Assembly (NCBI GenBank): GCA_900553015.1
Contig: USBY01000002.1
Coordinates: 58,763 to 122,762, forward strand
Reading direction: 5' to 3'
Source of the DNA: an uncultured Clostridium sp.
GTDB taxonomy: Bacteria > Bacillota > Clostridia > TANB77 > CAG-508
DNA: 64,000 nucleotides
Shown: positions 1-9,296 of the stretch, piece by piece
Numbering within the stretch: position 1 is the stretch's first letter
How the letters are laid out: every line of letters begins with the position of its first letter
The notes under the pieces: model-generated
Database searches by the model: none
Told to the model about the DNA's origin: nothing
The model's input: the letters and a program-made list of their open reading frames with translations, nothing else
Position numbers and translations under genes: made by a program

Positions 1-259
1 ATTTTAGTTGTTCTTCTGATATATCTATTCCCCAAACTTCACTTGCACCTTTAGTTTGTAAATATTTTAAGCTTTCGCCTTTAGCACAACCTAACTCTAA
101 AACTTTTTTATTTTTTACATCTTTAAATATATTAAAATATTCTTCATTTCTCATAAATGGTCCATATTCTGGCAATGATGTATTAGAGAAATTCTTTCCA
201 CTTCTTACTAGTTCATTCCAACCATTTTTATTTATTTCTATTATTTCTTTTTCGTCCAT
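1..259 (-). CDS. Class I SAM-dependent methyltransferase, 3' part cut off by window edge
   Basis: The first 86 residues of a methyltransferase are present and the rest lies beyond the left edge. Residues about 50-63 contain motif I of class I methyltransferases (VLELGCAKGES), followed by an acidic motif II region (VWGIDIS), so binding of S-adenosylmethionine is well supported. The substrate cannot be told. The ATG at 257-259 is preceded by TAAGGAGATAAAT, a good ribosome site. It lies 17 bases after the stop of the 1404-residue gene on the same strand, so the two are probably co-transcribed. Confidence 0.8.
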   Translation of the reverse strand, partial: MDEKEIIEINKNGWNELVRSGKNFSNTSLPEYGPFMRNEEYFNIFKDVKNKKVLELGCAKGESLKYLQTKGASEVWGIDISEEQLK

Positions 260-276
260 ATTTATCTCCTTATTTA

Positions 277-3200
277 CTATGTTTCTCTTGCATCTACACT
301 AATATCTCTTGACCTATTAGCCATATCCCTATCTGCATTTTCTACATCTTCTATTCCTATATTATCATTTTGTAATGCATTCTTTACTAGATTTTCCATT
401 GTCACTGTATTACTTTCTGCAACTCTAGGAATCGGTTTTAAATCTTTTCTTAGCTCTTCAAATCTCTCTTGCATTCTAGCATAACCTTGTGATGTAAGTC
501 CCTTTACAAAAGAATCGTGCTGATAACTTTTTGCCATATGATTTTGTCCAAAATCATATATTGGATATTTATCCTTAAATTCTTCAAAGTCTTGAGATTT
601 ACTGGCTGCCTCTATAAATGTATCCATTGCCTTCGCAAAAGAACCTCCATTTTCTAAAATCCAGTTTTCTACACCAACTCCTCCAAATCCACCATATTCT
701 GTCGCTCCAGGACTGCTGGCTTTTTTATATAGACCTTCTTCTTTTAAAACCCTTTTTGCCAAAACTATATTAGAAATAACATATTGATAACCTTCTGGAT
801 TGTCTCTTTTTAACCCTTCAAGTCTGTCTCGTACACACATATCTGTAGAATATGTAACTTTACCGTCTTTTTGCATAAAAGTTATATCTATATCAAGTGG
901 CTTTTCTGCACCTTCAATAGCTACTTTTTTATACCTAAATTGCCCATTTGGTTCTTCAATCTTTGAATCCTGTTCAGAACTTGGTTTAGCAAGAACTTCT
1001 CTTAATGCACTTTTTAATTGTTCCATTTTCTTTGGATCTTCTAAAATCACTTTATCTACTTTTAAAGTAAAATCAAAATCTCCATCTCCTGGTAAATTCG
1101 TTCCACGTCCAGTTGAGCCAGTATCTATAAGCTCTACAAATCCATTTTGTAAATTTCCTGTCACATGATCCTCTACTTCAAGTCCCATCTTCTCTGCTAA
1201 AGCTTTTTCTACAAGCTCTTTTATAGCATTTCTATTTTTAGTAGCTTCTAACTCACTAGTTGATACATTTGAATCAGTAGAAGTAAACAATTGCTCTCTT
1301 TCGTTTTTGGCCTCTGCAACATAAGCTGTTTCGTCAATAATGAATTTTCCTGTATTATAATATGACAACCCTTGCATTTGGGTTCTTATTTCATCATACT
1401 GTTCTGGACTAAATAAAAGTTCTTCTGTATTTCCCTTTACAACCGGAATATATGTTCCATTCATCGCAAGTTCATATCCAATTTTTTTATCCCATTGTTC
1501 TACAACAATATAATCTATGTCTGTACTTCCAATTCCAGTTCTTATACCATAATGCTCTTCTCCAACTGCATTACTTGCAAATACTTCTAATCTTTTATTT
1601 GTATAACTATTATTTACCCTATTTTGGATTCTTGAGCGTATCTGTTCAGGATTATTCCTTTTATCTATACTATCTATAGACATACTTTCGCTTTCTATAT
1701 TTGTGCTTTGATTTGTTCTAGTGAATTCCATTTTTTCTGGAGAATGCTTTAACACTACAAAAAAATTTCCATAACTAGCTGATGCAGTATTTCGTATGAT
1801 TTCATATAAATTTGTTCCATTATTTTTTGGTAAAATAAGCGAAAAATCTGCATCTAAAGGAGTGGCATCAGAATGAGAATCTACGCCAAGAAATTCTCCC
1901 GCTCGTACACCTTCTTCAAATAAATCTTGCAAAATTCCTGTTGCTCCTTTTACCCCTTTAACTAAATCTCCTTCTTGTAGATTTACTTTTTGTTTAGCAA
2001 GTTCTCTGTGTCTTTTGTTTGATTCTTCTAGCCTATTATCCATATATTCTCTAATTTGTGATATTGTTGTAATACCTCCAAATAGTTCTTGATATGGTCC
2101 TATAATGCTTTGCAGTGCTAAATCCGGCAATTTATTTGTAAGGCCTTCTCTTGCATATCTATTTCCCAATGCTATTGCATCTTTTTGAATATCGCCACTT
2201 AAACTTATTGCCATACCTTTTTCTTTGTCGCGGTTATATGCACCAGATTCTTCGTACAAAGAATGAATAGTTTTTATATATGTTTGAAATTCCTGCTTTT
2301 CATTTTCTGTAAGCCCAGTTATTGTTCTACCATTTTTTACAAACTTAACATATACTTCATTTCCTTTTTCCAATCTATCTACAAATTTTCTTAAAGATTT
2401 ATTATTAGAATCCATAGATATTTTCATTAGATCTGCAAAAATAATTCTTTTACTTAATTCTGTACTTTTTGTGCTTGAAAGTACTGGTGACATATCTTTT
2501 TTTTGTCCAGAAGAAATTAGGTTTAATAGATTACCATTATCTTTATTAACTACCAACTCAAAATATTTATACATTCTCATAAAAGTTGGTAAATTATCTT
2601 GTGAAAATATATGTTCAATTTTTTCTATTGTTTCTATAGCTTCTTTTTTATCTAAATCAGCTACAGCAGAAATTAATTGTGGAGCATAATTTACTACCAT
2701 CTCCGAATTACTATTGAATATTCTATTAATTGTGTCTTTTCCTAATTTTGGAAGGTTATCTATTATTATATTTAAATTATCCTCATTTAATCTAGATTGC
2801 TTTTCTAATTCAAATAGAACCATAGCAAATGATTTATCATATTTTGCATCAAATTCTTTTCTTTTTTCTGTAGATACATTATATTTCTCTCTTAATGCAC
2901 TTAAAAATTTTGGAATATTATTACCGATATATTGTTCTGCTTGTTCCTTTGATAAGTTACGAAAAATATCAATATATCCATCTCCTCTAATTGTATGTGC
3001 AAGTTCTGGAATGTTTTTTTCAACATAATCTAAAATATTATCAAAAGTATTATATCTAATTTCAGCATCTGTATTTTTCCATAATGTATATATCTGGTAT
3101 GTGTCTATTCCTAAATCTTTCTGTTTTTGCATAAATGGAAGTAAATATTTCTCTTGATTTTCTTTTCCCATGCTCTTCCAAAAAATATTCATAAAGTCTC

Positions 3201-4491
3201 TTATATTTGAATTTTCATTTTCATATAATTTAAATACTTTATCCAAACATTCTTGTGGCATATTCTCAGGTGAATTTTGTATAATTTGAGAAAATATAAA
3301 ACAATCTTTAACATTTCCTTCTGGCATAATAGCATCTAAAATTTTTAACATATTCTTTTCTTTTACTTCTTCTTTAGAATATGCCCAAAGTTGTTCTATT
3401 AATTTGTCATTATCTTTTATTTCTCCTAGTATTTCATCAAAATTATTCATTTGAAATTCACTATTGCAATTTTGAAAAACCTTGTTCAAGTATTCATTCA
3501 TATCTACTGTACCATCTGCTTTTCTGAAAATACTAGTAAGCCAATTAATATTTTCTTCTAATAAATTTGTTGAAGTGTATGGTAATATCAAACTTAAATC
3601 ATAAGTAGATATTCTAGGACTATTTTTAATTGCCTCAAAATATTCCGGATGTTTATCTTTTAGTTCTGGTATTAAAATTTTCCATGCCTCATAATCAATA
3701 TGCTCTGATTTAAAAGCTTTGTCAAAAACCCATTCATTCTTTTTCTGTAATTCAGGATCAGTTAATAAGTCATATAATCCGCTTGCAATATATGGTGATT
3801 TATCATCCTTATAGCCTTCTATAACAGTTTCGTATTGATTTTCGTCTAGTGATTCCTTAGTTGGGCAGATGTACATTGTATCTTCCCTTGTACCATCATT
3901 AATAATTTTTCCATATGCAGATCGTTTAAAAGAGATTAAGTCACATCCTTTAATGCTACCTGTTATATATACATTAAAGTCAAATTGTCTTAAATCTAAT
4001 TTAGCTCCTGTATTCTCAAAATTTACTTTTCGTATCCACTTTGCACTATTATAGAATTCAGAAGGAATCTGACTTAAATCATAATTACTTATATTCCTTG
4101 CCACATTCTCTTCCTCTAAGGCAACTTCTTTTTGCAGTAAATTATATGCTTCGCTATCAGCTTCACTTACTTCTTTTACATCACTATTTAAATATTGTTC
4201 TTTAATTTGCTTAAATGTTTCTTCATAACGTGAAGGAATTTTATTTAAAAAAGCCTCTTCAGAAATATTTCTAAGATCTACATCAAATTCCTCATTTATC
4301 TCCTCTAAAAATAGGTCTGTTTGATCTGCCTGATTTCCAAATTCGGTACATATAGTTTCAAAATCAATTCCTGCATCTCTTGCTAAAATTGCTATGTATA
4401 TTGATGATAATTCATATATTCTTTCATTTACATTTTCAGTTAATTTTTCAAACTCTGCTGGAGTAAGAACTCTTTTATCATTTGCCATCAT
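277..4491 (-). CDS. Large protein of unknown function with a C-terminal class I nucleotidyltransferase-like domain
   Basis: I do not recognise this 1404-residue protein as a whole. Residues 1-800 are acidic and mostly helical, with no signal peptide or membrane segment. A middle block (about 890-1060) carries a run GIRTGIGSTDIDYIV and YIPVV of unknown role. The C-terminal 280 residues look like a polymerase-beta-fold nucleotidyltransferase: GS at 1125-1126, a D-x-D pair at D1138/D1140 and a further acidic strand LDIDITF with D1200/D1202. A glycine-rich segment follows at about 1258-1270 (GGFGGVGVENW), reminiscent of the helix region after the palm of archaeal CCA-adding enzymes. All three carboxylate positions are kept, so it is probably active; the nucleotide and acceptor are unknown. 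The start has two adjacent ATGs after AAAGGGGAACAA. Confidence 0.85.
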   Translation of the reverse strand: MMANDKRVLTPAEFEKLTENVNERIYELSSIYIAILARDAGIDFETICTEFGNQADQTDLFLEEINEEFDVDLRNISEEAFLNKIPSRYEETFKQIKEQYLNSDVKEVSEADSEAYNLLQKEVALEEENVARNISNYDLSQIPSEFYNSAKWIRKVNFENTGAKLDLRQFDFNVYITGSIKGCDLISFKRSAYGKIINDGTREDTMYICPTKESLDENQYETVIEGYKDDKSPYIASGLYDLLTDPELQKKNEWVFDKAFKSEHIDYEAWKILIPELKDKHPEYFEAIKNSPRISTYDLSLILPYTSTNLLEENINWLTSIFRKADGTVDMNEYLNKVFQNCNSEFQMNNFDEILGEIKDNDKLIEQLWAYSKEEVKEKNMLKILDAIMPEGNVKDCFIFSQIIQNSPENMPQECLDKVFKLYENENSNIRDFMNIFWKSMGKENQEKYLLPFMQKQKDLGIDTYQIYTLWKNTDAEIRYNTFDNILDYVEKNIPELAHTIRGDGYIDIFRNLSKEQAEQYIGNNIPKFLSALREKYNVSTEKRKEFDAKYDKSFAMVLFELEKQSRLNEDNLNIIIDNLPKLGKDTINRIFNSNSEMVVNYAPQLISAVADLDKKEAIETIEKIEHIFSQDNLPTFMRMYKYFELVVNKDNGNLLNLISSGQKKDMSPVLSSTKSTELSKRIIFADLMKISMDSNNKSLRKFVDRLEKGNEVYVKFVKNGRTITGLTENEKQEFQTYIKTIHSLYEESGAYNRDKEKGMAISLSGDIQKDAIALGNRYAREGLTNKLPDLALQSIIGPYQELFGGITTISQIREYMDNRLEESNKRHRELAKQKVNLQEGDLVKGVKGATGILQDLFEEGVRAGEFLGVDSHSDATPLDADFSLILPKNNGTNLYEIIRNTASASYGNFFVVLKHSPEKMEFTRTNQSTNIESESMSIDSIDKRNNPEQIRSRIQNRVNNSYTNKRLEVFASNAVGEEHYGIRTGIGSTDIDYIVVEQWDKKIGYELAMNGTYIPVVKGNTEELLFSPEQYDEIRTQMQGLSYYNTGKFIIDETAYVAEAKNEREQLFTSTDSNVSTSELEATKNRNAIKELVEKALAEKMGLEVEDHVTGNLQNGFVELIDTGSTGRGTNLPGDGDFDFTLKVDKVILEDPKKMEQLKSALREVLAKPSSEQDSKIEEPNGQFRYKKVAIEGAEKPLDIDITFMQKDGKVTYSTDMCVRDRLEGLKRDNPEGYQYVISNIVLAKRVLKEEGLYKKASSPGATEYGGFGGVGVENWILENGGSFAKAMDTFIEAASKSQDFEEFKDKYPIYDFGQNHMAKSYQHDSFVKGLTSQGYARMQERFEELRKDLKPIPRVAESNTVTMENLVKNALQNDNIGIEDVENADRDMANRSRDISVDARET

Positions 4492-4517
4492 TTGTTCCCC
4501 TTTATTTCTTAATTAAA

Positions 4518-5357
4518 TTAGTTTTCTACATTAATCCTTTGTATTTGTTTTGGTGTAAACAATTTAACATAGTAAGGTTGTATATCTGGAAATACATCTT
4601 TTACAAGCACAATATTTCCATTAATATCTGTAACTTTTAAATTTGGAAATGTCTTAAGCATTTTTTCATCGTTTAAATAATTATCCATAAATTCTTTTAC
4701 ACCAGGTCTATTTTGTATTTCTTCATAATCTAACAAATATTGCTCTCCATTTTGCATTTTAATTAAACCACTATGTTCAATTCTTGCATAAAACATTCTT
4801 AAAGCCACTCCAGTATATACACAATCAACAGCCATAACAATTATTGTTATTATAGTAATTGTTTTTAATGCTCTTATATTAATTTTTTCTTTTAACCAAA
4901 TTAATAATTTATCTACTTTTTTATTAATATATGTCATTAAAAAGATTGCAAGGATTCCCCAGAATATAGAAAAATATACACATATTCTACCGTTTATATT
5001 AAGTGGCATATTCGAATAATCCCACCACTTTACATGTAACATCATTTCTCCAAATAAACTTACCAAGTATTCAACTACAGATCCAATTAAAAAACCTCCA
5101 AAAAACAATGTAAAATTGTTTTTCTTAAAATATTGTAGAAGCCCGATCATTATTACTGCTCCTAATCCATATATAGCACAAAATGGACCATATAAAAAGC
5201 TCTGTCTACTTTCTATAACACCTTTTGTAACTAATCCAAATAATGTTTCAATTAAATATCCTAAAATACTATAAATTATAAAATAAGCTAAAACTCTCCA
5301 AATGCTCATTCCTAAAATTGTAAATTTCTTCTTTTCTTTCTTCTTTTTGTTTTGCAT
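4518..5357 (-). CDS. CmpB-type putative ABC transporter membrane protein (PF06541 family)
   Basis: A 279-residue integral membrane protein with a Lys-rich cytoplasmic N-terminus, then about five hydrophobic segments, then a soluble C-terminal tail of roughly 90 residues. The pattern GYLIETLFG, FLYGPFCAIYGLGA and KWWDYS...NGRIC matches the PF06541 (COG4905) family, called putative ABC transporter type IV. No reaction is established for the family. A second member lies at 12777-13337; this copy has the extra tail. The start is placed at MQNKK because GGAGG lies six bases before it; an upstream in-frame ATG overlaps that ribosome site. It heads the cluster leading into the 1404-residue gene, 26 bases away. 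Confidence 0.8.
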   Translation of the reverse strand: MQNKKKKEKKKFTILGMSIWRVLAYFIIYSILGYLIETLFGLVTKGVIESRQSFLYGPFCAIYGLGAVIMIGLLQYFKKNNFTLFFGGFLIGSVVEYLVSLFGEMMLHVKWWDYSNMPLNINGRICVYFSIFWGILAIFLMTYINKKVDKLLIWLKEKINIRALKTITIITIIVMAVDCVYTGVALRMFYARIEHSGLIKMQNGEQYLLDYEEIQNRPGVKEFMDNYLNDEKMLKTFPNLKVTDINGNIVLVKDVFPDIQPYYVKLFTPKQIQRINVEN

Positions 5358-5425
5358 TAATTCCTCCATTAACTATTACTTTAATTATTTATAAATCCAA
5401 TTTTTATTCATTTTAGAAAATATAT

Positions 5426-5454
5426 AGGGATTTAAGGAACGTCCCCATATCCCT
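5426..5454. repeat. Dispersed palindromic repeat, locus 1
   Basis: One unit of the family with core GGAACGTCCCC between AGGGATTTAA and ATATCCCT arms. It sits in the divergent region between the CmpB-family gene and the P-type ATPase and runs directly into a pyrimidine tract. Confidence 0.85.
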
Positions 5455-5522
5455 TTTTCCTTTTTCCTTTTTCCTTTTTTCTTTTTCCTTTTTTCTCTTT
5501 TCCTCTTTCGCTTTTCCTTTTC
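5451..5522. repeat. Polypyrimidine tract with TTTTTCC tandem repeats
   Basis: About 70 bases of almost pure C/T on the plus strand, built from TTTTTCC heptamers that degrade rightward into CTTTTTCC, TCTTTTCC and CGCTTTTCC. It begins at the right arm of the palindromic repeat. It looks like slippage-driven expansion. Mirror-like purine/pyrimidine strands can form triplex DNA, but that is inference. Confidence 0.8.
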
Positions 5523-5561
5523 ACCTATCTTAATAATATTTTTAATAAATTGCAATATTTA

Positions 5562-5590
5562 TTTTATTTTTTTGTTAGTATTGTTATAAT
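5562..5590 (+). promoter_or_regulatory. Extended -10 promoter of the P-type ATPase
   Basis: TGTTATAAT (5582-5590) is an extended -10 element; the -35 region is only T-rich. It lies 36 bases before the TTG start. Confidence 0.55.
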
Positions 5591-5626
5591 TTGGATATAC
5601 TTATTTATGAAAGGAGTGTTTCTTAC

Positions 5627-8275
5627 TTGGAACAAGAAAATTGGCATTCGCTTTCTTCGTCAGAAGTATTAGAAAAATTAAGGACTTCAGACTATGGATT
5701 AAGCGAAGAAGAAATTCGTAGTAGACAAAAAATTTATGGGCTTAATGAACTTTCTAAAAAGAAAAGAAAAAGTATTTTTAAACTGATTTTATATGAACTA
5801 AAAGATCCTATGATTATAATTCTTATTTTAGCAAGTATTTTATCTTTCTTTTTAGATGAATTTATAGAAGGATATGTAATTATATTTATAGTTTTCTTAA
5901 ATGCTATAATTAGTGTTATTCAGCAAAAAAAGGCTGAAGCATCTATAGAAGCTTTAAAAAGTATGAGTTCTCCTACAGCTCATGTTATTAGAAATAACAC
6001 AGAAGTTATTATTCCAGCTTCTGAAATTGTAGTTGGAGATATTGTAATTTTAGATGCAGGAAGTGTAGTTCCAGCTGACATGAGGCTTCTAGAAAGTGCA
6101 AATTTAAAAATTCAAGAATCAGCTTTAACTGGTGAAACCGTTCCTGTAGAAAAAGATGCAGATGAAGTTTTAAATGCTGATTGCTTTTTAGCAGATAGAA
6201 TTAACATGGCATATACATCTTCGCTTATTACTTATGGTAGAGGTATTGGTGTTGTTACTGCTACAGGTATGAATACAGAAGTTGGACATATTGCATCTCT
6301 TCTTAACAATAATGATGAATTTGATACACCTTTAAAAAGAAAACTTTCTGCAGTTGGTAAAACATTAAGTATTGTAGGCTTAATTGTTTGCATAATTATA
6401 TTTGTAATTGGGCTACTTTATAAAAGACCTATTCTTCCATTATTTATGACTGCGATTTCACTTGCAATTTCCATAATTCCAGAGGGCTTACCTGCAACAG
6501 CCACAATAGTTATGGCTCTTGGAGTAAAACGTATGGCAAAAGAAAATGCTTTAATTAGAAAACTTCCTGCTGTCGAAACACTTGGTAGTAGTACTGTTAT
6601 TTGTTCTGACAAAACTGGAACTCTTACACAAAACAGAATGGTTGTAAAAAAATTAGCCAATATGGATGACATTTTAAATGGCTCTGCAATTTCCGTAACT
6701 AATATACAAAATAAAGAATCATATAAAGAGCTAATATATTCTGGTTTATTATGTAATGATGCAACATTTGACAAGAAAAATAACAATATGCTTATTGGTG
6801 ACCCAACAGAAGGCGCTCTTTTACTGCTTGGTAGAGATTATTTTAAAATTAATCAAGAAGAGCTAGAAAGAAACTATGAAAGACTTTATGAACAACCTTT
6901 TGATTCTGACAGAAAACGTATGACTACAGTTCACAATATAGAAGGAAATATAACAGCATATGTAAAAGGTGCTTTAGATGAGCTTTTAAGTGTCTGTGAT
7001 ACAGTTCTTACAACTAATGGTATACAACCATTAACCGCTGAATATAAAGAAAAAATACTTAATGTAAATACCTCTTTATCTTCTGAGGCTTTAAGAGTTT
7101 TAGGTTTTGCTAAAAAAATGCTTGATAAAGTTCCATCAGAAGGTGAGAATATAGAAAACAATCTAACTTTTATTGGTATTGTAGGTATGATTGATCCACC
7201 AAGGCTTGAAGTTCCAAATTCTATAAAAACGTGTAAAGATGCAGGAATTAGAACTATTATGATTACAGGTGACCATGTAATTACAGCAAAAGCTATTGCC
7301 AAAGAACTTGGAATATATGAAGAAAACACAAAAGCAATAACTGGAACTGAATTAGGCAATATGACTGATGATGAATTGGACAAAATCGTCGAAAACACTT
7401 CTGTTTTTGCTAGAGTATCTCCTAACCACAAATTAAGAATTGTAAATTCTTTAAAAAGAAACGGAGAAATTGTTGCAATGACTGGTGATGGTGTAAACGA
7501 TGCACCTGCACTTAATAAAGCTGATATTGGTATATCAATGGGGATTAACGGTACTGATGTTGCTAAAGATGCTTCAGATATGATTTTATTAGATGATGAT
7601 TTTACTACTATTGTTTATGCTATAAAAGAAGGACGTAGAGTTTATAAGAATATTCAAAAAGTAATTCAATTTTTATTAGCTGGTAACATTGCAGAAATTT
7701 TAACATTATTTATTGCAACTTTATTAAATTGGGATCCGCCAATTCTTGCAATCCACATTTTATGTATAAATTTAGCAACAGATTCACTTCCTGCTCTAGC
7801 ATTAGGTGTTGACCCAGCAAGTAAAAATATAATGAAAGAAAAACCTGTAAAATCTGGTACTCTTTTTGAAAAATCATTAGTTGTTAGAGTCATTTTACAT
7901 GGTCTTTTTATAACAATTGCTACAATTTCTGCATTTTTAATAGGATATAATACAGATAGCTATATTGTAGGTCAAACTATGGCCTTTTGTGTTTTAGCAA
8001 TTTCACAAATGCTACATGCATTTAATCAAAGATCTAATACAGACTCTATTTTTACAAAAGGAAATGGTCATAACAAATATCTATTCTTTGCACTTGCATC
8101 TTCATTTGTATTATTACTAATTATTTTATTTGTTCCAATTGTTAGAAATATATTCAGTTTAACTTTGTTAAAACCAATAGAATGGCTTATAACAATAGGA
8201 TTATCTATATTGCCGGTTTTCCTAGTGGAAATAACTAAATTTATAAAGAGAAAATTTAAATTAACAATTATATAA
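5627..8275 (+). CDS. Calcium-transporting P-type ATPase (type IIA, SERCA/PMCA-like)
   Basis: The 882-residue product exports Ca2+ across the membrane by ATP hydrolysis. It has the N-terminal cation ATPase domain, an actuator loop with LTGE, the phosphorylation motif DKTGTLT (D328), the KGA segment of the nucleotide domain and the hinge TGDGVNDAPAL. Transport residues match calcium pumps: PEGLP in M4, GNIAEI in M5 (SERCA N768/E771) and INLATD in M6 (SERCA N796/T799/D800). About ten membrane helices are visible and the length is typical. I place the start at TTG 5627, which has AAAGGAG ten bases upstream; an upstream ATG (5591) has no ribosome site and would abut the promoter -10. It is monocistronic and followed by a weak AACTGTG/CACAGTT hairpin at 8285-8311. 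Confidence 0.93.
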   Translation: MEQENWHSLSSSEVLEKLRTSDYGLSEEEIRSRQKIYGLNELSKKKRKSIFKLILYELKDPMIIILILASILSFFLDEFIEGYVIIFIVFLNAIISVIQQKKAEASIEALKSMSSPTAHVIRNNTEVIIPASEIVVGDIVILDAGSVVPADMRLLESANLKIQESALTGETVPVEKDADEVLNADCFLADRINMAYTSSLITYGRGIGVVTATGMNTEVGHIASLLNNNDEFDTPLKRKLSAVGKTLSIVGLIVCIIIFVIGLLYKRPILPLFMTAISLAISIIPEGLPATATIVMALGVKRMAKENALIRKLPAVETLGSSTVICSDKTGTLTQNRMVVKKLANMDDILNGSAISVTNIQNKESYKELIYSGLLCNDATFDKKNNNMLIGDPTEGALLLLGRDYFKINQEELERNYERLYEQPFDSDRKRMTTVHNIEGNITAYVKGALDELLSVCDTVLTTNGIQPLTAEYKEKILNVNTSLSSEALRVLGFAKKMLDKVPSEGENIENNLTFIGIVGMIDPPRLEVPNSIKTCKDAGIRTIMITGDHVITAKAIAKELGIYEENTKAITGTELGNMTDDELDKIVENTSVFARVSPNHKLRIVNSLKRNGEIVAMTGDGVNDAPALNKADIGISMGINGTDVAKDASDMILLDDDFTTIVYAIKEGRRVYKNIQKVIQFLLAGNIAEILTLFIATLLNWDPPILAIHILCINLATDSLPALALGVDPASKNIMKEKPVKSGTLFEKSLVVRVILHGLFITIATISAFLIGYNTDSYIVGQTMAFCVLAISQMLHAFNQRSNTDSIFTKGNGHNKYLFFALASSFVLLLIILFVPIVRNIFSLTLLKPIEWLITIGLSILPVFLVEITKFIKRKFKLTII

Positions 8276-8341
8276 TTAATTTAACTGTGTCTATAAAATC
8301 TAGGCACAGTTATAATTTTATCAAACTATTATTGTTTTTTC

Positions 8342-8371
8342 TTGTAGATTATTATATAGTTTACATATAGT
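8342..8371 (+). promoter_or_regulatory. Candidate promoter of the 58-residue gene
   Basis: TTGTAG (8342-8347), 18 bases, then TATAGT (8366-8371). A strong AAAGGAGG follows at about 8379-8385. It precedes a possible 12-codon leader (TTG 8389 to TAA) that ends about 45 bases before the real ribosome site of the downstream gene. Confidence 0.4.
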
Positions 8372-8468
8372 ATTTGAAAAGGAGGACATTGTTAATAAAA
8401 AATGAATATGTAAATTATGCAATGTAACTAATTCACATTTCGAATTGACTTAGTGAAAGGAGCAAAAT

Positions 8469-8645
8469 ATGGAACATACTAATAAAAAAGGAAAAGCATT
8501 ACCACTATGCACGGGCACTATGGAGGCTCGGAATCTAAAAGTAACAACTATTGATCGAAGATTACATGCTGGTACAGAAGGATTTAGAAATCCTCATCCT
8601 TTTTCTCCTCATGCAGGAAAGGGCCTAAAAGATATTCCATATTAA
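8469..8645 (+). CDS. Small protein of unknown function, 58 residues
   Basis: A short reading frame starts at ATG 8469 with GAAAGGAG six bases upstream and ends just before a strong terminator. Expression is therefore likely. The product is basic, with His/Pro-rich stretches (NPHPFSPHAGKG) and one Cys in LPLCTGTMEARN. There is no signal peptide or membrane segment. I do not recognise the family. The upstream region (8378-8460) has another ribosome site and a very short reading frame, which may be a leader. It stands alone between the ATPase and the HAD gene. Confidence 0.6.
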   Translation: MEHTNKKGKALPLCTGTMEARNLKVTTIDRRLHAGTEGFRNPHPFSPHAGKGLKDIPY

Positions 8646-8650
8646 AGATA

Positions 8651-8683
8651 AAGAGGGTTCTATACTTTTTACGAACCCTCTTT
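8651..8683 (+). terminator. Intrinsic terminator, possibly bidirectional
   Basis: AGAGGGTTC (8652-8660) pairs perfectly with GAACCCTCT (8673-8681) and is followed by T's. It ends the 58-residue gene and could also serve the convergent HAD gene. Confidence 0.8.
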
Positions 8684-8693
8684 ATCCATTCTT

Positions 8694-9278
8694 TTATGAT
8701 AATTCTTTTATTTTTTCATATATATCATAAAAACTATATACTCTAATTATATTCTTGCCTTCACAATCTTTATTATATCTTGTATCAAAACACATAATTG
8801 ATAAAAACTCTGCAAGTTGTTTTATGTTGTGTGGACTATCTTCTATCATTATATCTATGTTATTTTCTCTACAATTTTCTAATTTATTAACTGTAGAAAA
8901 AATTAATTCATCATAATACAATTCATTGTTTTTAAACCAATTTCTCACCATGTCCTGCATCTTACTTTGTGCTTCTATATCTTCAAACTCACTAGCCCTA
9001 GCTGTAATAATATATATTTTATGCCCGTCTGCTTTAAGTTTATCCAACACTTCCTTCGCAAAAGGTCTAGGCTTTTCTTCTACAGCATATTTTGAGTTAT
9101 ATTTTTCCCAAAATTCCATGTCTGTTTGCCTATCCCAACTAAAAATTTCTATACTCTCATATCCTTTAGAATTTACAATCTTTCCTTTGCCTATTTCAGA
9201 AGCATATTTTGTTCCATAGCTCATACAAAATTCATTAAAATTAGTTAATACACCATCAAGGTCAATTCCTATATTCAT
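8694..9278 (-). CDS. HAD-superfamily 5'-nucleotidase-like phosphatase
   Basis: A 194-residue soluble protein with all four HAD motifs: DLDGVLT (D6 nucleophile, D8 general acid), a Thr in IITARAS, a Lys in STVNKLENC and IEDSPHN for the metal. The size and the EARPRPFAKEVLDKL-like cap order fit the cytosolic deoxyribonucleotidase NT5C family (PF06941) and its bacterial relatives such as YqfW. It would dephosphorylate a nucleotide or small phosphoester; the true substrate is not deducible. ATG 9278 follows CTAAGGAGG. It lies 18 bases downstream of the ABC permease gene on the same strand and may be the last gene of that unit. Confidence 0.8.
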   Translation of the reverse strand: MNIGIDLDGVLTNFNEFCMSYGTKYASEIGKGKIVNSKGYESIEIFSWDRQTDMEFWEKYNSKYAVEEKPRPFAKEVLDKLKADGHKIYIITARASEFEDIEAQSKMQDMVRNWFKNNELYYDELIFSTVNKLENCRENNIDIMIEDSPHNIKQLAEFLSIMCFDTRYNKDCEGKNIIRVYSFYDIYEKIKELS

Positions 9279-9296
9279 TTTTTCCTCCTTAGTTTA

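Noticed and set aside
800..1168. Plus-strand frame of 122 codons
   Set aside because: It lies antisense to the 1404-residue gene, lacks a ribosome site and has a Ser/Phe-rich shadow composition.
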